A DNA stretch of 64,000 nt. Source: Aliidiomarina sp. (GTDB lineage Bacteria > Pseudomonadota > Gammaproteobacteria > Enterobacterales > Alteromonadaceae). Below are positions 28,333 to 37,765 of the stretch, piece after piece. The stretch is taken from contig NZ_JAIUMR010000010.1 in the NCBI RefSeq assembly GCF_022565475.1, forward strand, positions 1-64,000. The letters run 5' to 3'. The stretch's first letter is position 1. The number at the start of each line of letters is the position of its first letter. Position numbers and translations under genes: made by a program. Below the pieces are notes generated by a model. That model was not told the DNA's origin. It ran no database searches and worked only from the letters and a program-made list of their open reading frames with translations.

Positions 28333-28917
28333 TTATTGGCGGATGCCTTCGACATGCAGGTCAAGGTACACAGTTTGCGCGGCCGGACCGAGATTAAAGT
28401 CCATACCAAAGTCGCCAACATTGATGGCGAGTTCGCCTGTGAAACCTGCGCGATAGCCACCCCAAGGATCTGCACCTTCACCATACTTAGCAACGTCAAT
28501 GGTCACTTCTCGAGTCTCACCGAAGAGGGTAAGATTACCGATGACTTGCCCTTTACCTTCACCTAAGTCGACATACCGGGTGCTGACGAAGCGTGCTTCG
28601 CTCCAGCGTTCGACATCAAGATAGTCACTGCTACGGACATGGTTGTCGCGCTCAGTGTGGTTCGAATCCACGGACGCGGTTTTGACGGTAACTTCGATCC
28701 GATTGTTGTCTGGGTTTTCCGAGTCGAAAGTAAATGTACCGGTAAACTCATTGAAACGACCGACAACATAGCTCACGCCTAGGTGATCAATTTTAAAGTT
28801 AATTGACGCATGTGCGCCTTCGGTGTCGATGACATAATCGGCAGCATTTGCTGTAGTCACTAACAAGGTTGAGCCGGCAAGAAAACTTGCTAAAGCAATT
28901 GATTTAAAAGTACTCAT
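28333..28917 (-). CDS. YceI family periplasmic lipid-binding-like protein
   Basis: 195 residues with a signal peptide (hydrophobic ~6-22, cleavage at ANA-ADY) and the YceI lipocalin-like fold: ADYVIDTEGAHASINFKIDHLGVSYVVGRF, TASVDSNHTERDNHVRSSDYLD, then VIGNLTLFGETREVTI. Members bind polyprenyl or long-chain lipids in the periplasm; E. coli YceI is induced by base. I chose ATG at 28917 because the signal peptide then begins correctly; the frame extends to 28944. It is divergent from a LysR regulator, which may control it. Confidence 0.92.
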   Translation of the reverse strand: MSTFKSIALASFLAGSTLLVTTANAADYVIDTEGAHASINFKIDHLGVSYVVGRFNEFTGTFTFDSENPDNNRIEVTVKTASVDSNHTERDNHVRSSDYLDVERWSEARFVSTRYVDLGEGKGQVIGNLTLFGETREVTIDVAKYGEGADPWGGYRAGFTGELAINVGDFGMDFNLGPAAQTVYLDLHVEGIRQ

Positions 28918-29013
28918 TGTAGGTCTCCAGTCTAAAAGTTGCACAAAGAATAGCGAAAGGGTATATATTCATCCAATGCATGATTTATATAAAAGCTATG
29001 CACGGGGCGCATA

Positions 29014-29928
29014 ATGCGAAGTCAAAAATTACGAAACTTAGATTTGAATCTACTTGTCGTGTTAGATGTTTTGCTCGAAGAGCAACACGTGTCGCGAGCT
29101 GCAGAGCGTTTGGCGATGAGTCAACCGGCGGTGAGTCGCGCACTTGGGCGGTTACGAGAAATGTTGGGCGATCCGCTCCTCGTGCGAACTTCCCAAGGAT
29201 TTGCCTTGAGTGCTCGAGCTGAGCTTGTTCGACAAGAGCTGGACACAGCTTTACGCGATATTGAGCGTGTGATTGAACCACCAGAGTTCAATCCTGCGAT
29301 TGACGATAGCGTCATCCGTATAACCGGGTTAGATATGGAGATCGGCTTGTACGTCCCGAAACTGATTCGGCGAATTCGCCGCGAAGCTCCGCATATGCGA
29401 TTCGAAATTGTGCGTCAGGAAAACGACTCGTTTCCCATGCTGGAGAACGACATCGTGCATTTTAGCCTTAGCGGTTTGGCACCGATGAGTGCACAGCACA
29501 GCTTACATCGCCGGCCAATCGATGACATGGAAGTGGTTTGTTTAATGGCTGAATCGCATCCACTCGCACAGCAGCCGATGACAGCGGAGGATTATGCTGC
29601 GGCACCGCACGGACTTGTCTCAATCACTGGTCATGGCCCGGGGAGTATGGAGCAGGTGCTAGCAGGGCACGGCTTAAAACGTACCGTTGCACTGCGTTTA
29701 GCTGGATTTACGTCAGTTGCGGATTTTCTTGAAGACAGCAGATTAATCTTTACATTGCCGGCACGCATCGCTGAGAAAATTGCAGCTGGGCGAGCGTTAT
29801 GTATTCGCAAACTGCCCGCACCGCTAACGGCAGAGCGGGTGAGCTTTTATATGTATTGGCACGACCGCTATCACCGAGATCCGAAGATCAAATGGATTCG
29901 CGAACATTTCAAACATGTTGCGACGTAA
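29014..29928 (+). CDS. LysR family transcriptional regulator
   Basis: 304 residues with the N-terminal winged helix (LDLNLLVVLDVLLEEQHVSRAAERLAMSQPAVSRALGRLR, about residues 7-46) and a C-terminal effector-binding domain. The sequence MRSQKLRNLDLNLL and the short LLVRTSQGFALSARA wing resemble the NodD/LinR-like subgroup. It is divergent from the YceI gene with a 96-base intergenic region rich in TATAT and ATGCAT motifs, so control of that gene and of itself is likely. The effector is unknown. Confidence 0.92.
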   Translation: MRSQKLRNLDLNLLVVLDVLLEEQHVSRAAERLAMSQPAVSRALGRLREMLGDPLLVRTSQGFALSARAELVRQELDTALRDIERVIEPPEFNPAIDDSVIRITGLDMEIGLYVPKLIRRIRREAPHMRFEIVRQENDSFPMLENDIVHFSLSGLAPMSAQHSLHRRPIDDMEVVCLMAESHPLAQQPMTAEDYAAAPHGLVSITGHGPGSMEQVLAGHGLKRTVALRLAGFTSVADFLEDSRLIFTLPARIAEKIAAGRALCIRKLPAPLTAERVSFYMYWHDRYHRDPKIKWIREHFKHVAT

Positions 29929-30006
29929 AATGACGTGACTGTACGATAGGGTTAAATAAGCTTGGCGTCATATAAAAATTTATGCAGAATGGGAATATTG
30001 ATAATT

Positions 30007-30026
30007 CATTTAAGTAAGCTTAAATG
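30007..30026. promoter_or_regulatory. Perfect palindrome upstream of the WYL regulator
   Basis: CATTTAAG-TAAG-CTTAAATG is a perfect 8-4-8 inverted repeat about 40 bases before the WYL regulator start. It is a candidate autoregulatory operator. Confidence 0.5.
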
Positions 30027-30064
30027 ACATTTGGCTTAGGAAAGCAAACAAAAATGGAGTTTGT

Positions 30065-31078
30065 ATGTCAGCAAATGGAACGCGGATGACTTTAGCTCGG
30101 CAGTGGGAGATATTAAAATTCCTGCCGTCGCGGTCGCCGGGATTAACGGTAAAAGAGATTACAAGTCGACTGGACGCGGAAGGTTTCAGTATTAGCAAGA
30201 GGAGTGTTGAACGCGACCTCACGGAGCTGAGTCGGATCTTCCCTATCGTCTGTAACGATAAAAGTAAGCCCTTCGGTTGGTACTGGAGTCGCGATGCCGT
30301 CGTTGACTTACCAGGTCTGTCGCTGGCCGAAGCACTGTCACTCACTATGGTTGAGAGCTTGATCAAGCCATTGCTTCCGGCGAGTGTACTCACCGCAATT
30401 ACGCCGCGTTTCCGCCAAGCGCATGCCAAGCTTAAATCCCTACAAGAAGAGCATAAATTAGCCTCTTGGCAAGACAAGGTTGCTGTGGTGAATCAATTGC
30501 TGCCGCAAGTGAGTCCAGAGCTTAACCCCTTCGTTCTCGAACAAATTCAATCAGCCTTGCTGCACGAGCGTTGTCTGCAAGCGAGTTATCGTTCGCTCAA
30601 AAGTGATGTCGAAAAGCAGCTCAAATTGCACCCTTTAGGTTTGGTGCAGCGGCGGACGATGACATATTTAGTGGCCATCGCAGAGCCTTATAATGAGGCG
30701 CGTCAATTTGCGTTGCACCGATTTGTCGAGGCAACGGAGTTGGACGAGCCGCGGCAGAACCCTGTTGGATTCTCATTACAGCGGTACATTCAGGACGGAG
30801 CATTTAGTTATGGCAGCGGCCAGAGCTTTGACTTGAAGCTGCGAATTTTCAGCGAGGAAGTTGCTCGTAATTTAGCAGAGTCACCGTTGTCGAATGAGCA
30901 AGTGTTGCTCAATGGTGAAATTCCGGCGGAGCTTTCCGCAAAAGTTGATGATTCGTGGCAGTTACGCTGGTGGCTATTGTCGCTTGGAGAATTGGTTGAG
31001 GTTGTGCATCCGACGGAGTTGCGGGAAGAGATTTCGAATCGGTTACAAGAGGCGAGTCAACGCTATTTGACTGAGTAA
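30065..31078 (+). CDS. WYL-domain transcriptional regulator
   Basis: 337 residues. The N-terminal winged helix (LARQWEILKFLPSRSPGLTVKEITSRL, then SKRSVERDLTELSRIFPI) is DeoR-like. The middle contains the WYL domain (LLHERCLQASYRSL...KLHPLGLVQRRTMTYLVAIAEPYNEARQFALHRFVEA). A C-terminal WCX-like segment follows (ISNRLQEASQRYL). WYL proteins often sense nucleic acids or nucleotides and regulate phage defence or DNA-damage genes, but no such genes lie beside it. The next gene, 96 bases downstream on the same strand, is a diguanylate cyclase. The target is unknown. Confidence 0.9.
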   Translation: MSANGTRMTLARQWEILKFLPSRSPGLTVKEITSRLDAEGFSISKRSVERDLTELSRIFPIVCNDKSKPFGWYWSRDAVVDLPGLSLAEALSLTMVESLIKPLLPASVLTAITPRFRQAHAKLKSLQEEHKLASWQDKVAVVNQLLPQVSPELNPFVLEQIQSALLHERCLQASYRSLKSDVEKQLKLHPLGLVQRRTMTYLVAIAEPYNEARQFALHRFVEATELDEPRQNPVGFSLQRYIQDGAFSYGSGQSFDLKLRIFSEEVARNLAESPLSNEQVLLNGEIPAELSAKVDDSWQLRWWLLSLGELVEVVHPTELREEISNRLQEASQRYLTE

Positions 31079-31174
31079 AAAAATAGTCGAGCGAATTGAA
31101 ATAGTCATTGGTTGTGAACAAAAGGGTTGCTATAGTAAAAATCAACTAATTATTAACAATCGTCGTGTGAACTT

Positions 31175-34100
31175 TTGCCGAATCAAATGCTTGAATCAAC
31201 CACAAAGTGTCAATTGCGTGAAGTTGGACATGGGCGATTTTCTTTGCTCTGGCTCATGCTGAGTTTTGTTGTCTTGGTTAATTTGTTTACTTCTTCGGCT
31301 CTGGCGAAGGGAGATGTTCAAGCATTTCCGTTTCCAAAATTTCCAGTTATTGAGAAGCCGGTTAAGCAATATACGCTAACCACCTGGAATAGCCGAGATG
31401 GACTTCCGCATAACTCGGTCAATAAAATTACGCAAACAAAAGACGGCTATCTGTGGTTGGCAACATGGGAAGGTCCCGTTCGCTTCAACGGCCGCGAATT
31501 TCAGGTCTTCGATGATTTAGTCGAACTAGAAATGGAAGAAACGGGCGTCATTGATATTCAGCGCGATGAGTCCGGTTATGGTGTTCTTGCTGCTGGCCCT
31601 CGTGGTGGGATTACCCATTATCGTAACGGTCGTTGGCAGGCATTACCGAATGCGCCAGATTTTGTTAATGAGACCGCAACTACAAGTTCAGGTGAGGTTT
31701 GGGCCGCTGCTTCGGGCGCGGGTGTGATTCGTTATTTACCCGATGGTACAGTTCGTCAATACACAGTGAATGATGGCTTACCCGATCGCTTCGCTTTTCG
31801 CGTTCACGTGCTGCATGGCAATTCAGCAGATAATTATCAGGTTGACCAAGACTATTATGACGATGTTTGGATTGGAACCCAGCGCGGAGTTTCGCGCTAT
31901 GTACCTGAAATCGATACATTTGTCCGTATTACTCACCTGCCACAAGAAATTTATCGTGACGTCATTCGATTACAGTCCGGGCACATCGCTGCGGCCAGTG
32001 CATCCGGCATCTACTTTTGTACGCCAGATGTCCAACAATGCGCTCGCTACCCAGAACAACTCGAGGGGGTGGTAACCTCGTTGCATCAAGGCATGCAAGG
32101 TGAGTTATGGTTTGGTACGTTTGCTCATGGCCTTGGCCGTATTAGTGACCATGGTGTGGATTATTTTACCGTTGAACACGGTTTACCAAATCAGCATGTT
32201 CTCGATGTATTTCAGGACTCAGAAGCGAATATTTGGGTTTCCACGCACGGCGGTTTAGCGCAATTACGTGATGCATTATTTACCAGTTTCACACGTATCC
32301 AAGGCGTGCAAGGTAATTTCATTCGCGCCGTGCAGCAAGCACACGATGGTTCCATCTGGATCGGTTCGAATGAAGGTTTAACTCGGGTGGAAGGAAATAA
32401 TTTACACCCAGTCATCCCTCCTGATTTTGAAAGCATTTCGACGCTTAGTATTGCACCTTATCGTGATGCGGCCGTGTTGATTGGGTCATACACGGATGGC
32501 CTCGTATTACTTGAAGAGGACCGGGTACTGTCTCAGTTTGGCCGCGCCCAAGGTCTATCACTTCCAGAAGTGCGCGCAGTCGTTTATGACCCTGCGCAGG
32601 GGCTAGTTTGGGCGGGCTCGCCGGAAGGACTGTTTGCCTTGCGGCTGGTCGACAATGAATTTCAAGTTGAGCAAAAATTTAATGCGGCGAATGGCCTGAC
32701 AGCTGATTTTGTGTCCGCACTTAAATTAGACAGCTACGGCCAGATTTGGGTCGGTTCAATTACCGGGTTAACGCGCTTGCGCGAAACGGATGCCGGCCAA
32801 TGGTCTGCCGAAAGTATTGAACTGAGTCAATTTACTGTGGCGCAGAATTTTTTCGCCATTAATGAATTTGCTGGTCGCATTTGGTTTGCTTCGGATCGCG
32901 GCGTTCTCGTTCATGAATTAGATACAGAAACTTGGCAGTGGATATCGAGAGCAGATGGCTTGCCTTTTGATAAATACTTTTCAGTGACGTTTAGTGACGA
33001 CGAATCGCTGTGGCTGGGCAGTAGTCGAGGAATCGTGCGAATCGAAGCAGAACAGTGGCATGGACTTCTTGCTGGTAGGTTGCACTCCCTTAGCTATACC
33101 CTGTTCGGCAGTACCGATGGCATGGTGAGCAATCAGATTAATAGCGGTGGTCCGTCGTCGATTCGTGATCAGGCAGGTAACCTATGGTTTGCCAGTGCCG
33201 AGGGTGCGGTGCGGCTCGATCCAAGGCAGTTAGTTGATCATGGTATTATGCCGCCACCTGTCGTCATTGATGGTGTGATTGTTGACGGTATACCGATTTC
33301 TGCGGCCGCAGATATGCCAGCCCGATTCGCGCGAATTGGCTTTCGTTACAGTGGACTCGGTTACCGAATGACTCGTCAGTTGCAATATCGAGTGCAGTTG
33401 CGTGGCTTTGACACGGACTGGATTCGTCGCGATCAGCAAACCTACTCGGAGTACACAGCCTTACCTTCAGGTGAATATGAGTTTATCGTACAAACGCGCT
33501 ACCCTGGCTCTGAATGGTCTGAGTCAGTCAGTTATAGGTTCACCGTCGCGGCTCGTTTCTATGAATATCCGATGTTTTGGTCTGCTATTGTTATCGGTTT
33601 AATAGGCTTCTTTTATGTATTAATGCATGCGCGCTTGAAGTCTCTGGAGCGGTCAAAAAATGAGCTCAAGCGGTTAGTGCGTGAGCAAACGAAAGAGCTA
33701 CAGCTGCTCGCGCATGAAGATACTTTGACACATCTGCCGAATCGCAGAGCATTTGATTTGCACTTGAAGAACGCACTAACAAAAGCTCGAAAGCTGGATC
33801 ATCCGCTATGTTTAGCTATTGTCGATCTCGACCATTTTAAACAGATCAATGATGCATATTTACATGCAGCAGGTGATCGTGTGCTCATTCGTGTGGCAAG
33901 AATAATTCAAGAGAATATTCGTGAGCAGGACTATGCAGCGCGCTGGGGTGGTGAAGAGTTCGCGATTGTCTTTACGAATACGACTGAAAAAGAAGCGCTG
34001 GCAATTTGTGAACGAATTCGTTTGGCGGTAGAAAGCGCTGATTACTCAGATATTGCAAAAGGTATTAAGCCAACCTTAAGTGCTGGTTTAGCGTGTCGAC

Positions 34101-34204
34101 AAGGTCAGCAAGATCATAGTACCTTACTGATTAACGCTGACAAGGCGCTCTATCAAGCGAAAGAGAACGGACGTAATCAGGTGTGTATTTATCGTCGTAA
34201 TTAA
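31175..34204 (+). CDS. Two-component-regulator-propeller diguanylate cyclase
   Basis: A ~1,009-residue membrane-bound sensor that makes cyclic di-GMP. Order: an N-terminal signal or anchor helix, then about a dozen propeller repeats with the WLAT/WIGS/WVST-x-GL pattern (about 65-690). A Y_Y_Y domain (RYSGLGYRMTRQLQYRVQL), one transmembrane helix near residue 810, a short coiled coil and the GGDEF domain follow. GGEEF is at 925-929, and RxxD five residues before it is an intact product-inhibition site. The sensor is periplasmic and the cyclase cytoplasmic. The frame opens at TTG 31175; ATG at 31187 is an alternative. Neither has a clear ribosome-binding site. The ligand is unknown. Confidence 0.9.
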   Translation: MPNQMLESTTKCQLREVGHGRFSLLWLMLSFVVLVNLFTSSALAKGDVQAFPFPKFPVIEKPVKQYTLTTWNSRDGLPHNSVNKITQTKDGYLWLATWEGPVRFNGREFQVFDDLVELEMEETGVIDIQRDESGYGVLAAGPRGGITHYRNGRWQALPNAPDFVNETATTSSGEVWAAASGAGVIRYLPDGTVRQYTVNDGLPDRFAFRVHVLHGNSADNYQVDQDYYDDVWIGTQRGVSRYVPEIDTFVRITHLPQEIYRDVIRLQSGHIAAASASGIYFCTPDVQQCARYPEQLEGVVTSLHQGMQGELWFGTFAHGLGRISDHGVDYFTVEHGLPNQHVLDVFQDSEANIWVSTHGGLAQLRDALFTSFTRIQGVQGNFIRAVQQAHDGSIWIGSNEGLTRVEGNNLHPVIPPDFESISTLSIAPYRDAAVLIGSYTDGLVLLEEDRVLSQFGRAQGLSLPEVRAVVYDPAQGLVWAGSPEGLFALRLVDNEFQVEQKFNAANGLTADFVSALKLDSYGQIWVGSITGLTRLRETDAGQWSAESIELSQFTVAQNFFAINEFAGRIWFASDRGVLVHELDTETWQWISRADGLPFDKYFSVTFSDDESLWLGSSRGIVRIEAEQWHGLLAGRLHSLSYTLFGSTDGMVSNQINSGGPSSIRDQAGNLWFASAEGAVRLDPRQLVDHGIMPPPVVIDGVIVDGIPISAAADMPARFARIGFRYSGLGYRMTRQLQYRVQLRGFDTDWIRRDQQTYSEYTALPSGEYEFIVQTRYPGSEWSESVSYRFTVAARFYEYPMFWSAIVIGLIGFFYVLMHARLKSLERSKNELKRLVREQTKELQLLAHEDTLTHLPNRRAFDLHLKNALTKARKLDHPLCLAIVDLDHFKQINDAYLHAAGDRVLIRVARIIQENIREQDYAARWGGEEFAIVFTNTTEKEALAICERIRLAVESADYSDIAKGIKPTLSAGLACRQGQQDHSTLLINADKALYQAKENGRNQVCIYRRN

Positions 34205-34205
34205 T

Positions 34206-34244
34206 CCTTGCACTGAATAAAGATAGTCGTTCTTCAGTGCAAGG
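34206..34244. terminator. Long inverted repeat between convergent genes
   Basis: CCTTGCACTGAA and TTCAGTGCAAGG form a perfect 12-bp stem with a 15-base loop between the cyclase and the TPP enzyme gene. There is no T-run, so termination is plausible but not certain. Confidence 0.55.
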
Positions 34245-34253
34245 AAGTCCGTG

Positions 34254-35984
34254 TTAACCGGTTACTTTACGAATCAGTGCACGGCTTATCGCACGAAATT
34301 TATCGCGTGGTGTAAACCGCTTCAAGGTACTTTTCACAACACCTTTCGTGAACCGGGTCCGTTTCGAGTAATCAATTTTCACGTCAACAAGGACAGTTTC
34401 ACCGCTGCGCGCCGCCGCTAATGCTTTGTCGATCACTGAATCGATCGCTTGATTGTTTTCGAGACTGAAAAATGAACAGTCGGTCGTTTCTGCGAGTGCT
34501 TTGATGTTTAATGGTTTTAGCACGGTACAGGTTTTTCGGTTATAGGGAATCTGCTGTGCTTGAGCGATTTGTGAAAGTTCACCGTCGTTAAAGACAAAAA
34601 CAACGACACCAAGACCAAGTTGACTGGCAGTGCTTAACTCTAGTCCTGTCATCTTCAACGCGCCATCACCAACGACACCGATAACTTCTCGATTGGGTTG
34701 CGCTAATTTGGCACCAATGACTGCAGGAACACAGTATCCCATCGCATTAAAATCGCTCGGCGAGATGAATTGTCGAGGGCCATGAACGGGCATTAACTCC
34801 GCCATCAAAAAGGTATGGTTACCATCGTCGGCAACAAGAATGCTGTCGTCTTCGATTGCTGAGCGGAGTTTATTAAAGAATGCTTTTGGATTGACCCGCC
34901 CGTTACTTTTGTGAGCCAGCCATTCCTCATTGTAAGCTCGTTTTTGTTCAAGAATGAGCTGGCTTAGCGCACTATTATCGCGCGCCGTGCTCTGTGTGGT
35001 GATGAGTTCTGCAAGTACAGGCAAGGCGTTTGCCGCATCACCTTGTATGGCAATCTGCGCAGGGAAGTTGGCACTAAAAACGTCAGGGTTGATATCGATG
35101 TGGATAAGCTTTTCCGGAACCGGCATGCTATAGCTTCCGGTCGGTATTTCGGCGAAGCGAGTGCCGATAGCAAGTAAGCAGTCACACTCTTTGAAAGCTT
35201 CGGTTGCTGCTGGTACCGCGTATTCACCAAAGCCCATCCCAGTATGTAACGGATGGTTGCCGGGAAAGGCACTAAGCCCTTGAAGCGTGGTGCAAACCGG
35301 CGCAGACAAATGTTCGGCAATCGCCTTGACCGAATCAACCGCATTGATGGCACCCCAACCGACAAAGATGCCGGGCTTCTTGGCTTGCGCTAATAAGTCT
35401 GCAGCCTGTTTGAGTAGTGTCTTGTCAACCTGAGCCGATGCAGCGTGGGTATTAAATGCTGGCATACCCTCGATGTCGCCAAGGAAATTACCAATATTAT
35501 AGGGTAACTCGATAAAAACAGGTCCCGGCTCACCGCTCGTGGCGATACGATAGGCTTCGTAAATGGTCGGAATCACTTCGTCATGTGATTCAATCCGAAA
35601 TGTTGCTTTGGTAATGGGCGACAATAACGTGTGTTGATCCATATCATGCAATTGATACTTGTGACCACTTTCGCTATGAATTCCACCGGAAATCACCAGC
35701 ATGGGAATACCATCGAGACCGGCTTCGCCAATCCCACTGGCCGCGTGGGTAACGCCAGCGGCGGGAACAATGACCATAGTTCCAATCGACTCACCCATGC
35801 GGCTCACTGCATCCGCCATAAAAGCACCACCGCCTTCATGGGCAACTAATACGGGCTGGATCTGCTCAGATGCATTCAGTTCGTCATAAAGCTCGGTATT
35901 ATGCACGCCGGGAATCCCAAACGTATGTTTCACGCCGAGTTGCTCGAGTGCGTATCGAGCTAATGCAGCTCCTGATTTTCTCAT
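34254..35984 (-). CDS. Thiamine pyrophosphate-dependent enzyme (acetolactate-synthase-like)
   Basis: 576 residues with the three-domain layout of the acetohydroxyacid synthase/pyruvate oxidase family. The N-terminal pyrimidine-binding domain has the activating glutamate in AHEGGGAFMADA (about residue 50). The central domain and the C-terminal PP-binding domain follow, with GDGALKMTGLELSTAS and the Asn in VFVFNDGE. No regulatory subunit gene is beside it, and the real ilvB/ilvI is expected elsewhere. It starts inside the stop of the upstream FAD dehydrogenase (TAATG), so the two are co-translated. The C-terminus has a lysine- and arginine-rich extension after DVKIDYSKRTRF. Substrate unknown. 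Confidence 0.88.
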   Translation of the reverse strand: MRKSGAALARYALEQLGVKHTFGIPGVHNTELYDELNASEQIQPVLVAHEGGGAFMADAVSRMGESIGTMVIVPAAGVTHAASGIGEAGLDGIPMLVISGGIHSESGHKYQLHDMDQHTLLSPITKATFRIESHDEVIPTIYEAYRIATSGEPGPVFIELPYNIGNFLGDIEGMPAFNTHAASAQVDKTLLKQAADLLAQAKKPGIFVGWGAINAVDSVKAIAEHLSAPVCTTLQGLSAFPGNHPLHTGMGFGEYAVPAATEAFKECDCLLAIGTRFAEIPTGSYSMPVPEKLIHIDINPDVFSANFPAQIAIQGDAANALPVLAELITTQSTARDNSALSQLILEQKRAYNEEWLAHKSNGRVNPKAFFNKLRSAIEDDSILVADDGNHTFLMAELMPVHGPRQFISPSDFNAMGYCVPAVIGAKLAQPNREVIGVVGDGALKMTGLELSTASQLGLGVVVFVFNDGELSQIAQAQQIPYNRKTCTVLKPLNIKALAETTDCSFFSLENNQAIDSVIDKALAAARSGETVLVDVKIDYSKRTRFTKGVVKSTLKRFTPRDKFRAISRALIRKVTG

Positions 35985-37615
35985 TATAATGCCTCGCGTT
36001 TAATAATGGCCTGTGCAGCTCGACGTCCATTCAATATACAGTTGGATAAAAACGTTCCTTCTAACGAGCGGATACCAGCAATTCCGCCGCCACCAAAACC
36101 AGCAGCTTCACCTGCGGCGTACAAGCCAGGAATCGGTTGTTGAGCATGATCCAGGACTTGAGACTCCAAATTGGTCAACATGCCGCCCATACTTTTTCGG
36201 CTAACGATGCGCTCGCGAATGGCAATTAAAGGGCCTGCTTTCGGGTCAAGAATAGGTTGAAATTTACAGGTTCTCAATTTGTCGCTGCGCCAATTTCGTA
36301 ACTGCTGCAGCTTGCGCAATTGCTCATCATTCCAAAACGTTGGGCCGCGCTTAATCATCGCGTCATAAGACTCGACAGCTTGCTCAAGATCACTTTGATT
36401 GAGCAGACTATCGCCAGCGACGTGCTGCATTTTCGGCACTAACTCAGCCAAAGAATCAGCACAGACAACGTCTTCACAGTGATCGACAAGCCAGCGGATC
36501 AAAGCGTGATTACCACGTAGAGTTTGCCAAATCAGTGGTAAAAGCTTCTTGTCACGAAATAATGGGTTTTCGTCAGTTCCCGAAATTGCTAATTCTTTTG
36601 CGGCAATTTTCCAGTTCATGATTTGCCACGTGTATTGGCCGGGCTGTTTGCCGGTGCGTTTACATAAATCGTGAGTATCAAAGCCGGTGACCATGGGTTC
36701 AGGGCCAATTCGCTGACCATAAGCGTTGAGCCAGAGCGCTGAGCGCGGCGGTATTAAACTTAAGCCATGGCGTTCAAATTGCGGTTGTGGATGACTAATC
36801 CCAGCAGCGTAGTTCCACATTTGATTCAAGTTCACGACTTGACCACCGACGGCCGCAACCTGATCGTGAACACTACCGTCAGCAGCTGGAGAAACGCCAT
36901 TTAGAATGTTTTCGGGAAAGGGACCGTAACACGGATCCCAATGTTGCTTCACGCGCTCAAGATTACCATTTATACCGCCACTGCAGATGATAGTTGCCTC
37001 CGCCTTCACTGCAAATGGTTGATCTAAATAAGAGCCAGTGCAGCCAATAATATGACCACTGGACTCATCGCGGCATAAACCGGTTACGCGGTGCTGAAAA
37101 CAAATGCGCAGCCGACTCGCATGTTGATGTTGGCGTAATCGTTTGATCAGTGTCTGCACGACACCTCGGCCGCAGCCCCACGCGATGTGGTAGCGTGGCA
37201 GCGAATTGCCATTGCCGTGGTTGCCGCGTTCTACCCACTGGACGGCAGGAAAAAAAGAAATGCCGTACTGTCGCAGCCAGTCATAGACGTCCGTTTTACA
37301 GTGGTAGGCATATTCTCGCGCCCAGCGCTGTCCCCAGACATCGTCGTCATTAAACTCACCTGCGGTTAACCAGTCGTTCAATAACAACTCAGGTGAGTCA
37401 TGGATTCTGTTTTTTTTCTGTTCATCGGTATTGATTAACAGCATGCCGCCAAACGCGTTATTCGCTTGTCCGCCGAACGCCTCTGCATGATCAGCGTCGA
37501 GCAGTGTGACGGATTTCCCATGGTTTAACAGCTCTAGCGCCGTTACAATGCCGGCGAGGCCACCACCCACGACCAAACAGTCGCTTTCATAATGTCGTTC
37601 TGTAGTCATCGTCAC
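35984..37615 (-). CDS. FAD-binding dehydrogenase, fumarate reductase/ketosteroid dehydrogenase-like (PRK12834 type)
   Basis: 543-residue flavoprotein. The FAD-binding motif is VVGGGLAGIVTALELLNHGK near residue 15, followed by GGQANNAFGGMLLIN. The segments LLNDWLTAGEFNDDDVWGQRWAREY, ISFFPAVQWVERG and HGNGNSLPRYHIAWGCGRGVV, and the C-terminal GLYAAGEAAGFGGGGIAGIRSLEGTFLS, match a family of putative FAD-binding dehydrogenases whose substrates are unknown. No signal peptide is seen, so it is cytoplasmic. It forms a two-gene operon with the TPP enzyme, overlapping by one base. Confidence 0.88.
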   Translation of the reverse strand: MTMTTERHYESDCLVVGGGLAGIVTALELLNHGKSVTLLDADHAEAFGGQANNAFGGMLLINTDEQKKNRIHDSPELLLNDWLTAGEFNDDDVWGQRWAREYAYHCKTDVYDWLRQYGISFFPAVQWVERGNHGNGNSLPRYHIAWGCGRGVVQTLIKRLRQHQHASRLRICFQHRVTGLCRDESSGHIIGCTGSYLDQPFAVKAEATIICSGGINGNLERVKQHWDPCYGPFPENILNGVSPAADGSVHDQVAAVGGQVVNLNQMWNYAAGISHPQPQFERHGLSLIPPRSALWLNAYGQRIGPEPMVTGFDTHDLCKRTGKQPGQYTWQIMNWKIAAKELAISGTDENPLFRDKKLLPLIWQTLRGNHALIRWLVDHCEDVVCADSLAELVPKMQHVAGDSLLNQSDLEQAVESYDAMIKRGPTFWNDEQLRKLQQLRNWRSDKLRTCKFQPILDPKAGPLIAIRERIVSRKSMGGMLTNLESQVLDHAQQPIPGLYAAGEAAGFGGGGIAGIRSLEGTFLSNCILNGRRAAQAIIKREAL

Positions 37616-37765
37616 GAATCACTTCAATCGAGTTGTGAAGGCATTGGTTTATCTATTGAGTTTAATTTAGCAGATATTGCTAACTCATTTTTAACATTTT
37701 GCGCTAGTACGTCAAAATAGTAGGATAAGGACAGCCCCTTTATGTTCCTGAGGAAATGAATACTG

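Noticed and set aside
30010..30477. 155-codon minus-strand frame opposite the WYL regulator
   Set aside because: It is antisense to the helix-turn-helix domain; no motif or start signal supports it.
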